Below, one piece after another: positions 38,386-46,380 of a DNA stretch of 46,380 bases. A model generated the notes under the pieces. The model did no database searches. It saw only the letters and a program-made list of their open reading frames with translations, and had not been told where the DNA came from. Each line of letters begins with the position of its first letter. Position 1 is the first letter of the stretch. Position numbers and translations under genes: made by a program. Source of the DNA: a virus; IMG/VR virus record IMGVR_UViG_3300032020_000013, positions 1 through 46,380 of that record; one strand, written 5' to 3'.

Positions 38386-38426
38386 GGGTTTGCGCTAATC
38401 TTGTGGAAGGAGGTTAGCGTAAACCC
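38386..38426 (+). promoter_or_regulatory. 13-bp stem-loop after the capsid gene
   Basis: GGGTTTGCGCTAA (38386-38398) pairs with 38414-38426, one G-U. The 15-base loop contains GGAAGGAGG, a perfect Shine-Dalgarno with no start codon in range. No T-run follows. It may stabilise the capsid mRNA end or bind ribosomes as a decoy. Confidence 0.5.
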
Positions 38427-38442
38427 AGGCAGGCGGTGACTG

Positions 38443-39069
38443 ATGCGCTGTGCGGGGTGCGGACAGACGATTCTTGAGGGTCAGGGTGAGCGGGGTCACG
38501 GCCTCTGCAAACCTTGCCGAAGGGCGAATCTGTCCGCACCTCGTGCCCCCTCGGTCCTGCCAACAGAGGAGGAAGTCATGGCCGAGGTAACAGTGAAGCA
38601 AACGTCAGTCCCCGAACTCCCATCGTTGCCGGATCTGCCGGAGGGATTTCGGTACGCCTACAACCGAACGAATGCCCAGTACGAGATGTTTTTCGATGGC
38701 CGTCCAATCACGTTCAAGCCGCACGAGACGAAGCGGTTGCGAACGGAACAGGCCGAACACCTCCGCGCCCATTCGATCATCCCGGGAACTCTGGCCAACA
38801 CTGGCAGGGGGACCTTGAAAGGTGAACGTGCAATTGCACTCGGACCCGGATGGACCGTTCGCGCCTGGAACAAGACCCCGGATGTCACTGGGGGAGGGAA
38901 TGTCCAGTATTCCCCGGACTACATGGAGGCAGAGGCGGAACCGGACTTTCAGGTGCCGACCGAGACGGTTCCCGGACCTACGTTGTTCGACTTATCCTCC
39001 ACCGGCAATTACGCGGGCAGGCCGAGCCGGGACAACATGCCCACGACAGCGAAGTTGATTCCCGTTTAA
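38443..39069 (+). CDS. Decoration-type protein with zinc N-terminus; second internal start
   Basis: The full frame is 208 residues. Residues 3-26 carry C-x-x-C...C-x-x-C (CAGC, CKPC). A strong internal Shine-Dalgarno AGAGGAGG precedes ATG at 38578 (residue 46), so a 163-residue form (MAEVTVKQ...) is likely also made, perhaps the main one. The second part is beta-rich (FRYAYNRTNAQYEMFFDGRPITF; GWTVRAWNKTPDVTGGGNVQY). Place after the capsid gene suggests head decoration or completion. Confidence 0.6.
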   Translation: MRCAGCGQTILEGQGERGHGLCKPCRRANLSAPRAPSVLPTEEEVMAEVTVKQTSVPELPSLPDLPEGFRYAYNRTNAQYEMFFDGRPITFKPHETKRLRTEQAEHLRAHSIIPGTLANTGRGTLKGERAIALGPGWTVRAWNKTPDVTGGGNVQYSPDYMEAEAEPDFQVPTETVPGPTLFDLSSTGNYAGRPSRDNMPTTAKLIPV

Positions 39070-39147
39070 CTCTGAGCGCCTGGTTCCGGGCAAGAGTCCT
39101 AAGCCCCCGGAAGGGGACTGAAACGCGGACAGGAACAGGGGAACACC

Positions 39148-39651
39148 ATGCCAGCTCCATATGAAGTATTTCCGAGACTCGCAGGAATCGTTGGTAGTGT
39201 CGCAGGTGCCGGCCAGTGTGTGGCTGACTGGTTGCAGATGTGCAGGATGATTATGCACTCGGCCTCCAACAAGGACAAGACCGACTGGCAAATCTACTAT
39301 GGCTACATCGTCCCGGCGGGTGGTGCCGGCATGATCGAGGCCCTCACCTCGACCGTCTACGCGATGTTGGTGGGCAACGTCAGTGCCAACGCAGAACTGG
39401 ACTGGATCGTCATTGACGATGACGCGGGTGGAGGTGCAACCTTCGACGGGACCGCGGGACTTGTCAACACCGTCAAGGCGGTCCATCAGATCCCGGCGTG
39501 CGCCGTGGCCGGCGTCGAGGAGTTTCAGGCGTTCGTCTACCCGCTAGGTCTCGTCGTCACCACCGATCTGCTCATCATGGCGGACGGACGGGACGGCACC
39601 GACACCGGAGCGACTGACGTTCGCGTGTGGCTCCTCTACCGGACCAATTAA
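39148..39651 (+). CDS. Probable head-decoration protein
   Basis: The product has 167 residues behind AGGGGAACACC. It is soluble with regular hydrophobic strands (YGYIVPAGGAGMIEALTSTVYAMLVG; LDWIVIDDDAG; FVYPLGLVVTTDLLIMADGRDG). Its place in the head cluster suggests it coats the capsid. No family can be assigned. Confidence 0.5.
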   Translation: MPAPYEVFPRLAGIVGSVAGAGQCVADWLQMCRMIMHSASNKDKTDWQIYYGYIVPAGGAGMIEALTSTVYAMLVGNVSANAELDWIVIDDDAGGGATFDGTAGLVNTVKAVHQIPACAVAGVEEFQAFVYPLGLVVTTDLLIMADGRDGTDTGATDVRVWLLYRTN

Positions 39652-39673
39652 CCTGTAGCACGGTGGTAGGAAC

Positions 39674-39703
39674 CGGGGGGACCTCCTAACCGGGGGTCCC
39701 CCG
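39674..39703 (+). promoter_or_regulatory. GC hairpin before the beta-helix gene
   Basis: CGGGGG(G)ACC pairs with GGTCCCCCG with one bulged G. It stands 23 bases before the ATG at 39726 and 23 bases after the previous stop. No U-run, so it is not a standard terminator. Confidence 0.4.
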
Positions 39704-39725
39704 AATGCCGAACAAGGAGAACACC

Positions 39726-40742
39726 ATGCCAGTAGGATTCACGAACCTCACAGGACAAGTGCAGGGGATGATTGCCCGGGGGTATCCCGACATCGGGCAA
39801 ACCTACTATCTCATCGACAGCAACTACCGGACGGCGGCTCAGGGATGGAGTCGGTCGGACAAAACCGGACCCCTCGATCTGTTCTCCGAGCGAAGCAGGG
39901 GCAGTTCACCGGGCTATGTCATCCGCACCGGGGACTACGCCAGTGATAGCCTGGCGATCCAGGCGGCCATTGATGCCATGGTGGACTACCGAGGCGATAC
40001 CCTATATTTCACCCCGGGGGCGTACAGTCTCGCCACGGTAATCACCCAGAACGTCCACGACTCGCGCTGGGTGGGGAGTCCGGTATCCCACCCGGTCGAA
40101 TCCCGCGCCACCGTCACGGCGGCAGTCGCGGCGGCGGTCAATGTGACCGCTATCAACCGTTTCGAGATGGCCTTCATGGTGTGGCTACCTCTGACAGCCA
40201 GTCACATCTTCGCCGTGGATACCGGCGCGCCGTACATCCACTTTCACCATTTCAAGTACAGCACCATCGGTGTGGCAGCGAACACCGCCACCCAGTTCAT
40301 GCTGGCCGCTGGCACGATGAACAACAGCGTCTTCGAGCAGTTCTACCTGCTTACCGACGCTGGCCAAGGACCGATGATCGAACTCGACGGGACCGTGACC
40401 GGGCTCATCATCAAGGACTTTGAGCACATGCACACTGTCGGGACCCTGGACATCGCCCTGCTCGATGTGGATGGCGCAGGGTCAACTTGCATCAAGATCG
40501 GGCCAGGCCATGGACAGATCGGCGGGGCGGCGGGTGTTGTCACTAGCCTCTTCGATCACGTGGACATGACCAACAACTCGACGAATATCAGCGTGGTTAA
40601 GTTCACTGGGTCGGTCGGATACTGCACAAATGCGACGCTCTGCCCAGCAGCAGGCAACGCAGTTGAAGCGGACTACGTTGACTCGTGGATTGCCACCGTT
40701 GGTGGTGGTGCTGGCGGCGCGTTGTACATTGGGACATCTTAG
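39726..40742 (+). CDS. Beta-helix protein (tailspike or decoration)
   Basis: The product has 338 residues from the ATG behind AAGGAGAACACC. It has a right-handed beta-helix look: YASDSLAIQAAIDAMVDYRGDTLYFTPGAYSLATV, the classic pectate-lyase entrance motif, then repeated strands (FHHFKYSTIGV; SVFEQFYLLTD; LIIKDFEHMHTV). Such proteins bind or cut sugar on the host surface. No clear catalytic pair is identified. Confidence 0.6.
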   Translation: MPVGFTNLTGQVQGMIARGYPDIGQTYYLIDSNYRTAAQGWSRSDKTGPLDLFSERSRGSSPGYVIRTGDYASDSLAIQAAIDAMVDYRGDTLYFTPGAYSLATVITQNVHDSRWVGSPVSHPVESRATVTAAVAAAVNVTAINRFEMAFMVWLPLTASHIFAVDTGAPYIHFHHFKYSTIGVAANTATQFMLAAGTMNNSVFEQFYLLTDAGQGPMIELDGTVTGLIIKDFEHMHTVGTLDIALLDVDGAGSTCIKIGPGHGQIGGAAGVVTSLFDHVDMTNNSTNISVVKFTGSVGYCTNATLCPAAGNAVEADYVDSWIATVGGGAGGALYIGTS

Positions 40743-40755
40743 AACCTCTACTCCG

Positions 40756-40779
40756 GGGGAGGGCGGCTTCGCCCTCCCC
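40756..40779 (+). promoter_or_regulatory. 10-bp hairpin between beta-helix and methyltransferase genes
   Basis: GGGGAGGGCG-GCTT-CGCCCTCCCC, perfect. Only TTGG follows, so termination would be weak. It is probably an mRNA boundary or partial terminator. Confidence 0.5.
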
Positions 40780-40791
40780 TTGGCTGGTCGC

Positions 40792-41439
40792 ATGACGACG
40801 GATTGGATTGCCGGATGGCAAGGGCCAGGCCACGACTGGAACCGGAGGCAATGGTGGGGAATGCGATTTCTCGTGGACACTTTCAAGTTACAGCCCCACC
40901 AACGGCTCCTCGATTTGGGCTGTGGTCCTCTGTGCCTCGGGTCGAAGCTCATTGCCTACCTGGATACGGGGAACTATACCGGCGTGGACAAGGATCCCAT
41001 CCTACTCGGGGCCGGGAATGCCCTTGTCAAACACATCGGCTTGGAACACAAGCAGCCAGATTTGATCTGTACGCAGGATCTCTCCACGACGGAATGCGGC
41101 AAAGATTTCGACGTGATCTGGTCGCATTCCGTCCTCATCCACATGGACCCCCCCACGGTTGCCACCGCGCTGGACTTCATGGCGCGGCACCTGGGGTCCA
41201 ATGGAGTGGCGTACTTCACAATGAACCTCGGCCCGCATCGAATCTTGGGGGAATGGACCTTTGGGCCGAACTACCAGCACCCGATGCCGGACCATCCAGA
41301 CTTGCGGATCGGCGTCCTCGCTTCACTGGAGGCATTGGGCGATGTCGTCTGGTGTCCACCTGACAGTGGGATGCAGGCGACGATGCTCCGGGCCACACGG
41401 AAAAGGAATGGGACATGTACTGGACCGATGATGAACTGA
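40792..41439 (+). CDS. SAM-dependent methyltransferase in the fibre region
   Basis: The product has 215 residues from the ATG at 40792 (weak Shine-Dalgarno). Motif I is LLDLGCGPLCLGS (about 39-51), motif II YTGVDKD, and motif IV-type FDVIWSHSVLIHMDPP. It is class I but lacks the DPPY of DNA methylases, so it probably acts on a protein, sugar or small molecule. Methyltransferases near fibre genes may modify tail proteins or host surface sugars. Confidence 0.7.
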   Translation: MTTDWIAGWQGPGHDWNRRQWWGMRFLVDTFKLQPHQRLLDLGCGPLCLGSKLIAYLDTGNYTGVDKDPILLGAGNALVKHIGLEHKQPDLICTQDLSTTECGKDFDVIWSHSVLIHMDPPTVATALDFMARHLGSNGVAYFTMNLGPHRILGEWTFGPNYQHPMPDHPDLRIGVLASLEALGDVVWCPPDSGMQATMLRATRKRNGTCTGPMMN

Positions 41440-41618
41440 AAGCAAACCGTCGCGCTCAGGACGCGGTTATGGCGGAAAGACACAGAGGATTCGACCTCTC
41501 TGCCAAGGATAACCATGCCAAGTATGAACGTTGGAGTTTCTCGGTTGTTGGCGAAGGGACACGAACCGCACAAGAAGCGTTCCGGCGCGGCTATGAATTG
41601 ATCGATTGGAGCAAATAA
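41415..41618 (+). CDS. Small unknown protein
   Basis: The product has 67 residues behind AAAAGGAATGGGAC, overlapping the methyltransferase by 25 bases. Acidic N-terminus (MYWTDDELKANRRAQDAV), then W-S-F-S-V-V and a short helix. Function unknown. Confidence 0.55.
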   Translation: MYWTDDELKANRRAQDAVMAERHRGFDLSAKDNHAKYERWSFSVVGEGTRTAQEAFRRGYELIDWSK

Positions 41619-42332
41619 ATGGCTGACATTGGCAACAAAGACACGGCCCTGATTGGTAACAGTATCGTCCTCTCCCCCCCTGCTAGGATGATGACGGACG
41701 CGGGAACGGTCCTCATGGACATGGATGGATTCCATGTGGGTCTGGTTCCGTCGGCCAGTGACATCGGGGACTTGGGCTCCCCAACGAAGCAATGGGGAAA
41801 CGTGTATCTGTATACCGGCAGGACAATCGACTGGGGCAACGGAAACTTCGTACTCACACACAGCACCGGAACCCTCACGTTGACGACTGGGGCGTTGGCA
41901 TTGGGGGCGCATGCGGTGACACTCAATGCAGATCAGGTGGTTATCTCCCAACGCCACCGCGTCACCACGACAGAGATGAACAATGGGCACACGCTCCTGG
42001 CAGCCGTGGTCGGCCTGAAGTACCGTCTCATCGACATCAGCGTCATCACCATCGGTGGTAATGCAGCGGCCACAGCGAATGCCACGGGGATTGCCGTGTA
42101 TGGGACGCAGACAAACCCGGTCGCTTTATACTCAGCGATCCTCGCGGCCCTCCTTCAACATGCCGTGTGCAAGGTGAATACCGCGAATACGTCTGTCCTG
42201 AACTCCGGGGCGAGTTTCACCGCCTGTGACGCAAACGCCGCGATTACCTGCCGAGCCGTGAGCGCCGGCAACTATGACCTGATCACGGCAACGCATTTCG
42301 ATGTAATTCTGACCTACGCGTTGGAGGCTTAA
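41619..42332 (+). CDS. Tail-fibre-like protein
   Basis: The product has 237 residues. A phage-fibre element is visible: SASDIGDLGSPTKQWGNVYLYTGRTIDWGNG (the D-I-G-x-L-G-S-x-x-x-x-W-x-x-V-Y fibre motif, about 46-65). The C-terminal domain is beta-rich (YRLIDISVITIGG; AVYGTQTNPVAL). It is part of the fibre set, read directly after the previous gene's stop. Confidence 0.65.
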   Translation: MADIGNKDTALIGNSIVLSPPARMMTDAGTVLMDMDGFHVGLVPSASDIGDLGSPTKQWGNVYLYTGRTIDWGNGNFVLTHSTGTLTLTTGALALGAHAVTLNADQVVISQRHRVTTTEMNNGHTLLAAVVGLKYRLIDISVITIGGNAAATANATGIAVYGTQTNPVALYSAILAALLQHAVCKVNTANTSVLNSGASFTACDANAAITCRAVSAGNYDLITATHFDVILTYALEA

Positions 42333-42333
42333 C

Positions 42334-43185
42334 ATGGCAAACGTCATCAACAAGAGTCACCCGGTTATCCTCCGGGCGGCAGGACATCACCAGACGGATA
42401 CAGGATTGTTCTGGGTGCCACCCCAGTTCTGGTCTCGGTTTTCGCAGGACAGTCCCCTCGCCGTCCAGCGGGAGGGCATCGGCATCAATCGCTTCGAGAT
42501 CGAGAACCAGACCGCTGGAAATGCCAGTGTCGGTGTCGGATTCCGCCTGCACAATCGGCATTGGAGAATGGGACGACTGAGTGCCGATGGTGCCACATAC
42601 ACGGACCTGACCGCAACCGCACAATCCCCCACGGCCACGGTAACACTCCAAGCGACCGGGGCGGACCAAACGGGGTTTGCCATCGGATGTCTGGTCCCGT
42701 TCGATTGGGCTTCCGTCAATATCACGACTGCCGAAACCGACAACGATGGCGGCAACGAAATCGACCACGATGTCTACTATTCAATCGGGGCCGGATGGTC
42801 TGCGGCGTTGGGGGCGGTGGCGGGCAGCGTCGCAACCACCAACGATTTCTATTGTCTGAATAGTGCTGCTCTCTGGACGGCGGTAGTAAAGAACTTCGTG
42901 TGGCGCAGACCGACAGCCTGGACCGTATCTGCCGCCTTGGGTGGACTCCCGGATGGATACTACTGGTTGCGTTTTACCTCCGCAGATCGGGAAGCACTCG
43001 ATGTCGCGGCCATCGCCACGGGAATCGAAATCGGAACGCTTGCCTCGATTCGCCAGTTGGCAACAATGGGCATTTGGGAACAAGAGATCGTAGATTTCTG
43101 GGAACCCAAGGCAGACGGTTTGGTTGGATACTTCAGTGTGGCAAACGGTGGGAACAGAATTTACACCGAAGTCGAAAGCCGGTAA
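42334..43185 (+). CDS. Tail-fibre/adhesion protein
   Basis: The product has 283 residues. It is beta-rich ([61 protein letters not shown]). It resembles the N-terminal, virion-attached parts of phage fibres. It has no enzymatic motif. It is adjacent to the collagen-like gene. Confidence 0.5.
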   Translation: MANVINKSHPVILRAAGHHQTDTGLFWVPPQFWSRFSQDSPLAVQREGIGINRFEIENQTAGNASVGVGFRLHNRHWRMGRLSADGATYTDLTATAQSPTATVTLQATGADQTGFAIGCLVPFDWASVNITTAETDNDGGNEIDHDVYYSIGAGWSAALGAVAGSVATTNDFYCLNSAALWTAVVKNFVWRRPTAWTVSAALGGLPDGYYWLRFTSADREALDVAAIATGIEIGTLASIRQLATMGIWEQEIVDFWEPKADGLVGYFSVANGGNRIYTEVESR

Positions 43186-43196
43186 AGGAGAGAACG

Positions 43197-43601
43197 ATGC
43201 CTAAGTATGAGCCTGATTCTGGCCTCAAGAGTGTTGGGGCGCAGTTCGTCATCCAGCTCGACACCAACGACCCCGAACTCATGGAGAAGTTGAAGGGACC
43301 GATTGGGTCGGTTGGTCCTCCTGGTCCACAGGGACCGAAGGGCGACAAGGGCGAACCTGGTCGGGACTCCTCCATGCCGGGTCCGAAGGGGGAAACGGGC
43401 GCGGTTGGTCCGACAGGTCCAATCGGCCCACGCGGGCCTATCGGGCCGGTGGGAGATGTCATCCCAAGAGCACTTGTGTTCTGGTCTGGTGGTCTCCCTG
43501 TTCCCGATGGATGGGAACTCGTCGAGGGATGGAAGCCACCCCCGTGGTGGGATACCTTGTGGACTCCTCTACCTGCGGCGAAGTTGATTCGCAAGGTGTA
43601 G
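43197..43601 (+). CDS. Collagen-like fibre protein
   Basis: The product has 134 residues behind AAAGGAGAGAACG. Gly-X-Y repeats run at about 34-87, broken once ([16 protein letters not shown]; later [16 protein letters not shown]). A short head precedes and a Trp-rich end follows ([19 protein letters not shown]). Gly-X-Y triple helices make trimeric phage stalks. Confidence 0.75.
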   Translation: MPKYEPDSGLKSVGAQFVIQLDTNDPELMEKLKGPIGSVGPPGPQGPKGDKGEPGRDSSMPGPKGETGAVGPTGPIGPRGPIGPVGDVIPRALVFWSGGLPVPDGWELVEGWKPPPWWDTLWTPLPAAKLIRKV

Positions 43602-43610
43602 GAGTCCCCG

Positions 43611-44045
43611 ATGGGCAAGATCTCATTCCACAACGATCATGGTCTTCTGACCGGACTCCTCGACAACGACCATCCTCAGTATGTCAACGCGGTCGGGGAC
43701 ACCGCCAGTCTTGATCTGACCCTCGCGGGGCAGTCTATTAGTGGGGCGGTACTTCCCGCAGGCGTGGATCACGGGTCACTGGCCGGCCTGGGGGACGATG
43801 ACCATACCCAATATGCCCGGCTCGCCGGTCGTGCAGGCGGGCAAATCCTCAAGGGTGGTACAGGTGCAGGCGAGAATCTGTCTTTCTGGACTAACGCGAC
43901 CGGCGCCATCGGCACGTACTTCCTCACAGATCTGACCGACAACGGTTTCGTTAAGACTTCTGGCGGCACCGGGGCGTTGAGTGTAGACACCACGATCTAC
44001 CTTCCGTTTCCCCTGTCGATGGCGCACGCTTGGTTCATGGAATAG
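43611..44045 (+). CDS. Fibre protein with D-H-x-Q-Y repeats
   Basis: The product has 144 residues. Two copies of the D-H-G-x-L-x-G-L-x-D-x-D-H-x-Q-Y motif lie near residues 9-24 and 53-68; such repeats are found in many phage fibre proteins, with His residues facing metal or solvent. Gly-rich end ([18 protein letters not shown]). It is one of several short fibre pieces. Confidence 0.7.
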   Translation: MGKISFHNDHGLLTGLLDNDHPQYVNAVGDTASLDLTLAGQSISGAVLPAGVDHGSLAGLGDDDHTQYARLAGRAGGQILKGGTGAGENLSFWTNATGAIGTYFLTDLTDNGFVKTSGGTGALSVDTTIYLPFPLSMAHAWFME

Positions 44046-44047
44046 AA

Positions 44048-45217
44048 ATGCCGACCTGGGTACTCGACGCGACGACGAAGAAAATTGAAGCCTCCATGAG
44101 CGGGGCACCGGCGACGACGAACCCCACGTTCATGTCGTCATATAGTGACCAGACCATCACCAGCTTCACTCCTGGGAGCAATAACGGTTCCCTGAACGGC
44201 GTGACTGCCGTGACTCTCGTAGCGGCACCTGCCGCTTCTACTCAGCGCATCATCAAGGACATCACGATCTACAACAAGGACACAGCGGTAGTTACGATCA
44301 CACTTCGCATTGACGTGTCTGCCACAGACTTTGAACTCTTCGTCTTTACTCTCGTGGCTGGGGGAACCTGGTCCCTTGCATCACTGCGAGAGGCACGCGG
44401 AACCACGCCGGTCAACGAAGGCGGGACTGGTGCCGTAACCCTTGCAGATGGTGGACTCGTCATTGGAAACGCTACGGGTGTGGTGGAGGTAGTAGCAGCA
44501 GGCTTAACCACCCAGATCCTTGTAGGCGGCGGCCCTTTGACGGCCCCTGTATGGGGTACAGACATTCCCACCGCCGTCACCGTTGGCGGAAAATATATCT
44601 ACCGGGCAGATGGGACGGACGTCCCTCTCGCAGATGGTGGAACCAACGCCAGTCTCACGGCCGCCCTTGGTGCGGTCCCCTATTCAACCGCTACGGCACT
44701 TGCGTTACTTGCCCCAGGCACAGCCGGGCAACTGTTCCGCTCCGGTGGCGCTGGCGCACCGACATGGACGACGTCAACCTGGCCTACGGCCTCACCAGCG
44801 GCGGGCACTTACCTTCGTGGAGACGGGACCAATTGGATTACCTCCACACTCATCCTTCCCAACGCCGCTACCGCCTATCGGCTTCCTGTCGCGACATCCG
44901 CAAACACCGTTGGCGAACTCGCAGCCTCCGGTGCGACCGGCGAATACCTCGCTGGAATGACAGGGGCGATCCCCGTCTGGGCCACGTTGACCCAGAATGC
45001 CGTCGTGAACCTGACGACGACGAGCAGCCCGACGCTCGCTGGCCTCACACTCGGCACAGGGCCATTGATTCAAGCGCTCGACGCGGCACACTACTTTGGC
45101 GGTGTGACCACGGCTGGCTCATGGCGCATCGTTCGGGAGAGCAATGATCTGGTGTTCGAGCGGTACGAATCTGCCGCTTGGGTAACAAAATTCCGTATCA
45201 CGGCGGTTATACCGTAG
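44048..45217 (+). CDS. Long tail-fibre-like protein
   Basis: The product has 389 residues. Thr/Ala/Gly-rich beta repeats (EGGTGAVTLADGGLVIGNATGVVEVVAAGL; LADGGTNASLTAALGAVPYSTATALALL; LRGDGTNWITS) typify fibre shafts. The front is a small domain (VLDATTKKIEASMSG). It leads to the small 45228 gene and the variable protein, which would be the tip. Confidence 0.65.
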   Translation: MPTWVLDATTKKIEASMSGAPATTNPTFMSSYSDQTITSFTPGSNNGSLNGVTAVTLVAAPAASTQRIIKDITIYNKDTAVVTITLRIDVSATDFELFVFTLVAGGTWSLASLREARGTTPVNEGGTGAVTLADGGLVIGNATGVVEVVAAGLTTQILVGGGPLTAPVWGTDIPTAVTVGGKYIYRADGTDVPLADGGTNASLTAALGAVPYSTATALALLAPGTAGQLFRSGGAGAPTWTTSTWPTASPAAGTYLRGDGTNWITSTLILPNAATAYRLPVATSANTVGELAASGATGEYLAGMTGAIPVWATLTQNAVVNLTTTSSPTLAGLTLGTGPLIQALDAAHYFGGVTTAGSWRIVRESNDLVFERYESAAWVTKFRITAVIP

Positions 45218-45227
45218 GAGATTCGAG

Positions 45228-45452
45228 ATGAAAATAACAGTTGCGTGGGATGGTTCCCTTTTGCGGGCGAACGGAGTGGCGATTCTCGACGGGGAGAGAT
45301 GGCGCGGGGAACGCGTCGTGGTTGGGCTCCAGATTGACCCAGACGGGGAGCCCTCCTACCTAATCAATCCTGACAGTGCTTGTCAGACCACAGCGACGAT
45401 TGCGATTCCCGTAAACGGCGAGCTGGGTTTGGCCGAGGTGATCTATGCCTGA
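45228..45452 (+). CDS. Small beta protein next to the variable protein
   Basis: The product has 74 residues behind TAGGAG. All-beta look (VAWDGSLLRANGVAILDGE; VVGLQIDPDGEPSYLIN). It overlaps the start of the variable-protein gene by 8 bases and may be coupled to it as a chaperone or adaptor. Confidence 0.6.
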   Translation: MKITVAWDGSLLRANGVAILDGERWRGERVVVGLQIDPDGEPSYLINPDSACQTTATIAIPVNGELGLAEVIYA

Positions 45453-46380
45453 AACCGTTAGCACCTTCGCGACGCGCAAGCGATTTGAACTCTCGCCGGG
45501 GCCGTTGTGCCGATTCGCTGATCCCGAGGGGACGGTCAGTTGGATGCGGTGGATCCCGCCCTTCCAGGCCCGGCGTGCCGTGACCGCGGCCGCCGCGCTG
45601 GCGACCCCCAGCGGCACTATCGGGGATTGGTTCCATCCGATCCTGACGCCGGCGGGCCTGGTTGAGACCACCGATTTCATCACTCACGACATGGGCGGAT
45701 TCTGGATCGACCAGTACCTGTGCAGCAGCCGCGACGCCAGCGACGCAAGCATGGGCACCCTCGCGGATGGCGGCGCGAACAAGATCGCCTACCACAGTCA
45801 GCGCGGCGTGGCCCCACGGGTGACCCAGGCGATCGCGCATTATAAGACGTACCTCGTCGCCCGCTTCGCCTCTGGGGCAGGGTTCGTCCGGGGCGACGGC
45901 CCCCAGGTGGCGGCCGCCTACTGGGCCACGAAGGGCGGCCTGTGCACCGACGCCCACTGGTTCGAGGTCTACGTCTGGACGAGGATCAACCGCATTCTGT
46001 TGAGGGGCAACACTGTGGGCTACGACGGCGTGAATCCCAAGACCCCACAGTACCACGGCGACACGTCAGAGCGGGGCCAGCAGGATACCGCGCACCCGCT
46101 GGCCTATGGACTGAGCGTCGCCGGCGGCGGGCCCCCGAGTTGGGACGTGCCGATATCCGACTTTTGCGGAAACCGCTGGGAGTTCGCGGACGGCCTCCGG
46201 CTGTTCGACAATACGATCTATACGGCGGGGAAAATGATCGATCCCACCGCGGCATATTCCGACCCAGATTACACCAATACAGGCCTGACCGTCACTGGCC
46301 CGACGTCGGGCCAGTCGATCGCGACTCTGCGGACCGAGGCGGCCATCTGCATTCATGGCATCCCGGCGACCACGACGACC
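45445..46380 (+). CDS. Variable lectin-fold protein, N-terminal part (continues at 1-416)
   Basis: From the ATG at 45445 to the window end lie 312 codons; joined with 240-416 the protein has 370. The N-terminal ~75 residues form an attachment domain. From about 80 the FGE/C-type-lectin fold begins: H-D-M-G-G-F-W-I-D-Q-Y, then W-F-E-V-Y-V-W-T-R, and near 235 D-F-C-G-N-R-W-E-F. This enzyme-derived fold is used for binding, not catalysis, in phage variable proteins. Codon 270 is GCA (Ala) here but CGA (Arg) in the left copy. The gene follows the fibre genes, fitting a receptor-binding tip. Confidence 0.85.
   Translation, partial: MPETVSTFATRKRFELSPGPLCRFADPEGTVSWMRWIPPFQARRAVTAAAALATPSGTIGDWFHPILTPAGLVETTDFITHDMGGFWIDQYLCSSRDASDASMGTLADGGANKIAYHSQRGVAPRVTQAIAHYKTYLVARFASGAGFVRGDGPQVAAAYWATKGGLCTDAHWFEVYVWTRINRILLRGNTVGYDGVNPKTPQYHGDTSERGQQDTAHPLAYGLSVAGGGPPSWDVPISDFCGNRWEFADGLRLFDNTIYTAGKMIDPTAAYSDPDYTNTGLTVTGPTSGQSIATLRTEAAICIHGIPATTTT
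46142..46380. repeat. Terminal overlap, right copy
   Basis: Same 239 bases as 1-239 with GC instead of CG at 46252-46253. Marks the circular closure; genome length about 46,141 bases. Confidence 0.95.

Noticed and set aside
45364-46056. 230-codon minus-strand frame
   Set aside because: Opposite the variable lectin-fold gene, whose frame is continuous over the circular joint.

Overview
The window is one complete temperate phage genome, or a near-complete one, opened inside a gene. Bases 1-239 repeat as 46142-46380, differing only at two adjacent bases, so the molecule closes into a circle of about 46.1 kb. The gene cut by the ends rejoins in frame as a 370-residue protein. Short tail (podovirus) morphology is suggested by a portal of about 736 residues, an adaptor-like and a tail-stabilisation-like protein, two or three ejection-type proteins, and no tape measure, sheath or tube gene. 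Genes carry strong Shine-Dalgarno sequences and overlap mostly as ATGA or TAATG. The two-membrane-style lysis cassette (LAS-type peptidase, holin, nested spanin pair with a lipobox) suggests a Gram-negative-type host. No host marker names the genus, and no tRNA, CRISPR array or insertion sequence was seen.

Layout. 1-10887: end of the variable lectin-fold protein, adaptor, tail and ejection proteins. 10875-11046: a tiny membrane protein on the opposite strand with its own promoter. 11063-12812: lysis. 12943-14159: probable regulator with a leaderless mRNA, then a tyrosine integrase. 14202-25117: early/accessory genes on the plus strand: two ParB-like proteins, very small membrane proteins, a stand-alone CheY-like receiver, many small zinc-ribbon proteins, a RecA-like ATPase, a VRR-NUC nuclease and a DNA methyltransferase. 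19367-20587 within it holds three structured RNA elements. Back-to-back hairpins at 25151-25203 separate this block from a minus-strand block (27919 down to 25205) containing two RadC/JAMM paralogues. A divergent control region with GGGAC repeats (28035-28079) precedes a replication-organiser-like gene. 28729-30256: small regulatory and unknown genes. 30258-38375: terminase, portal, scaffold, capsid. 38443-45452: decoration, beta-helix and fibre proteins, leading into the variable protein that closes the circle.

The most interesting feature is the variable protein at the window ends. Its last ~35 codons look like a diversity-generating-retroelement (DGR) variable region: a C-type-lectin/FGE-like fold whose expected asparagine positions are all NNC codons, followed by an 8-bp stem hairpin with a GGCA loop. 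Yet I see no reverse transcriptase, accessory protein or template repeat anywhere in the circle. The phage may borrow a retroelement in trans or carry a stranded target. Other leads are the ~270-nt structured RNA at 19978-20248, the reverse-strand membrane gene at 10875-11000, the receiver-domain cassette, and a capsid-like N-terminal fragment upstream of the real capsid gene.
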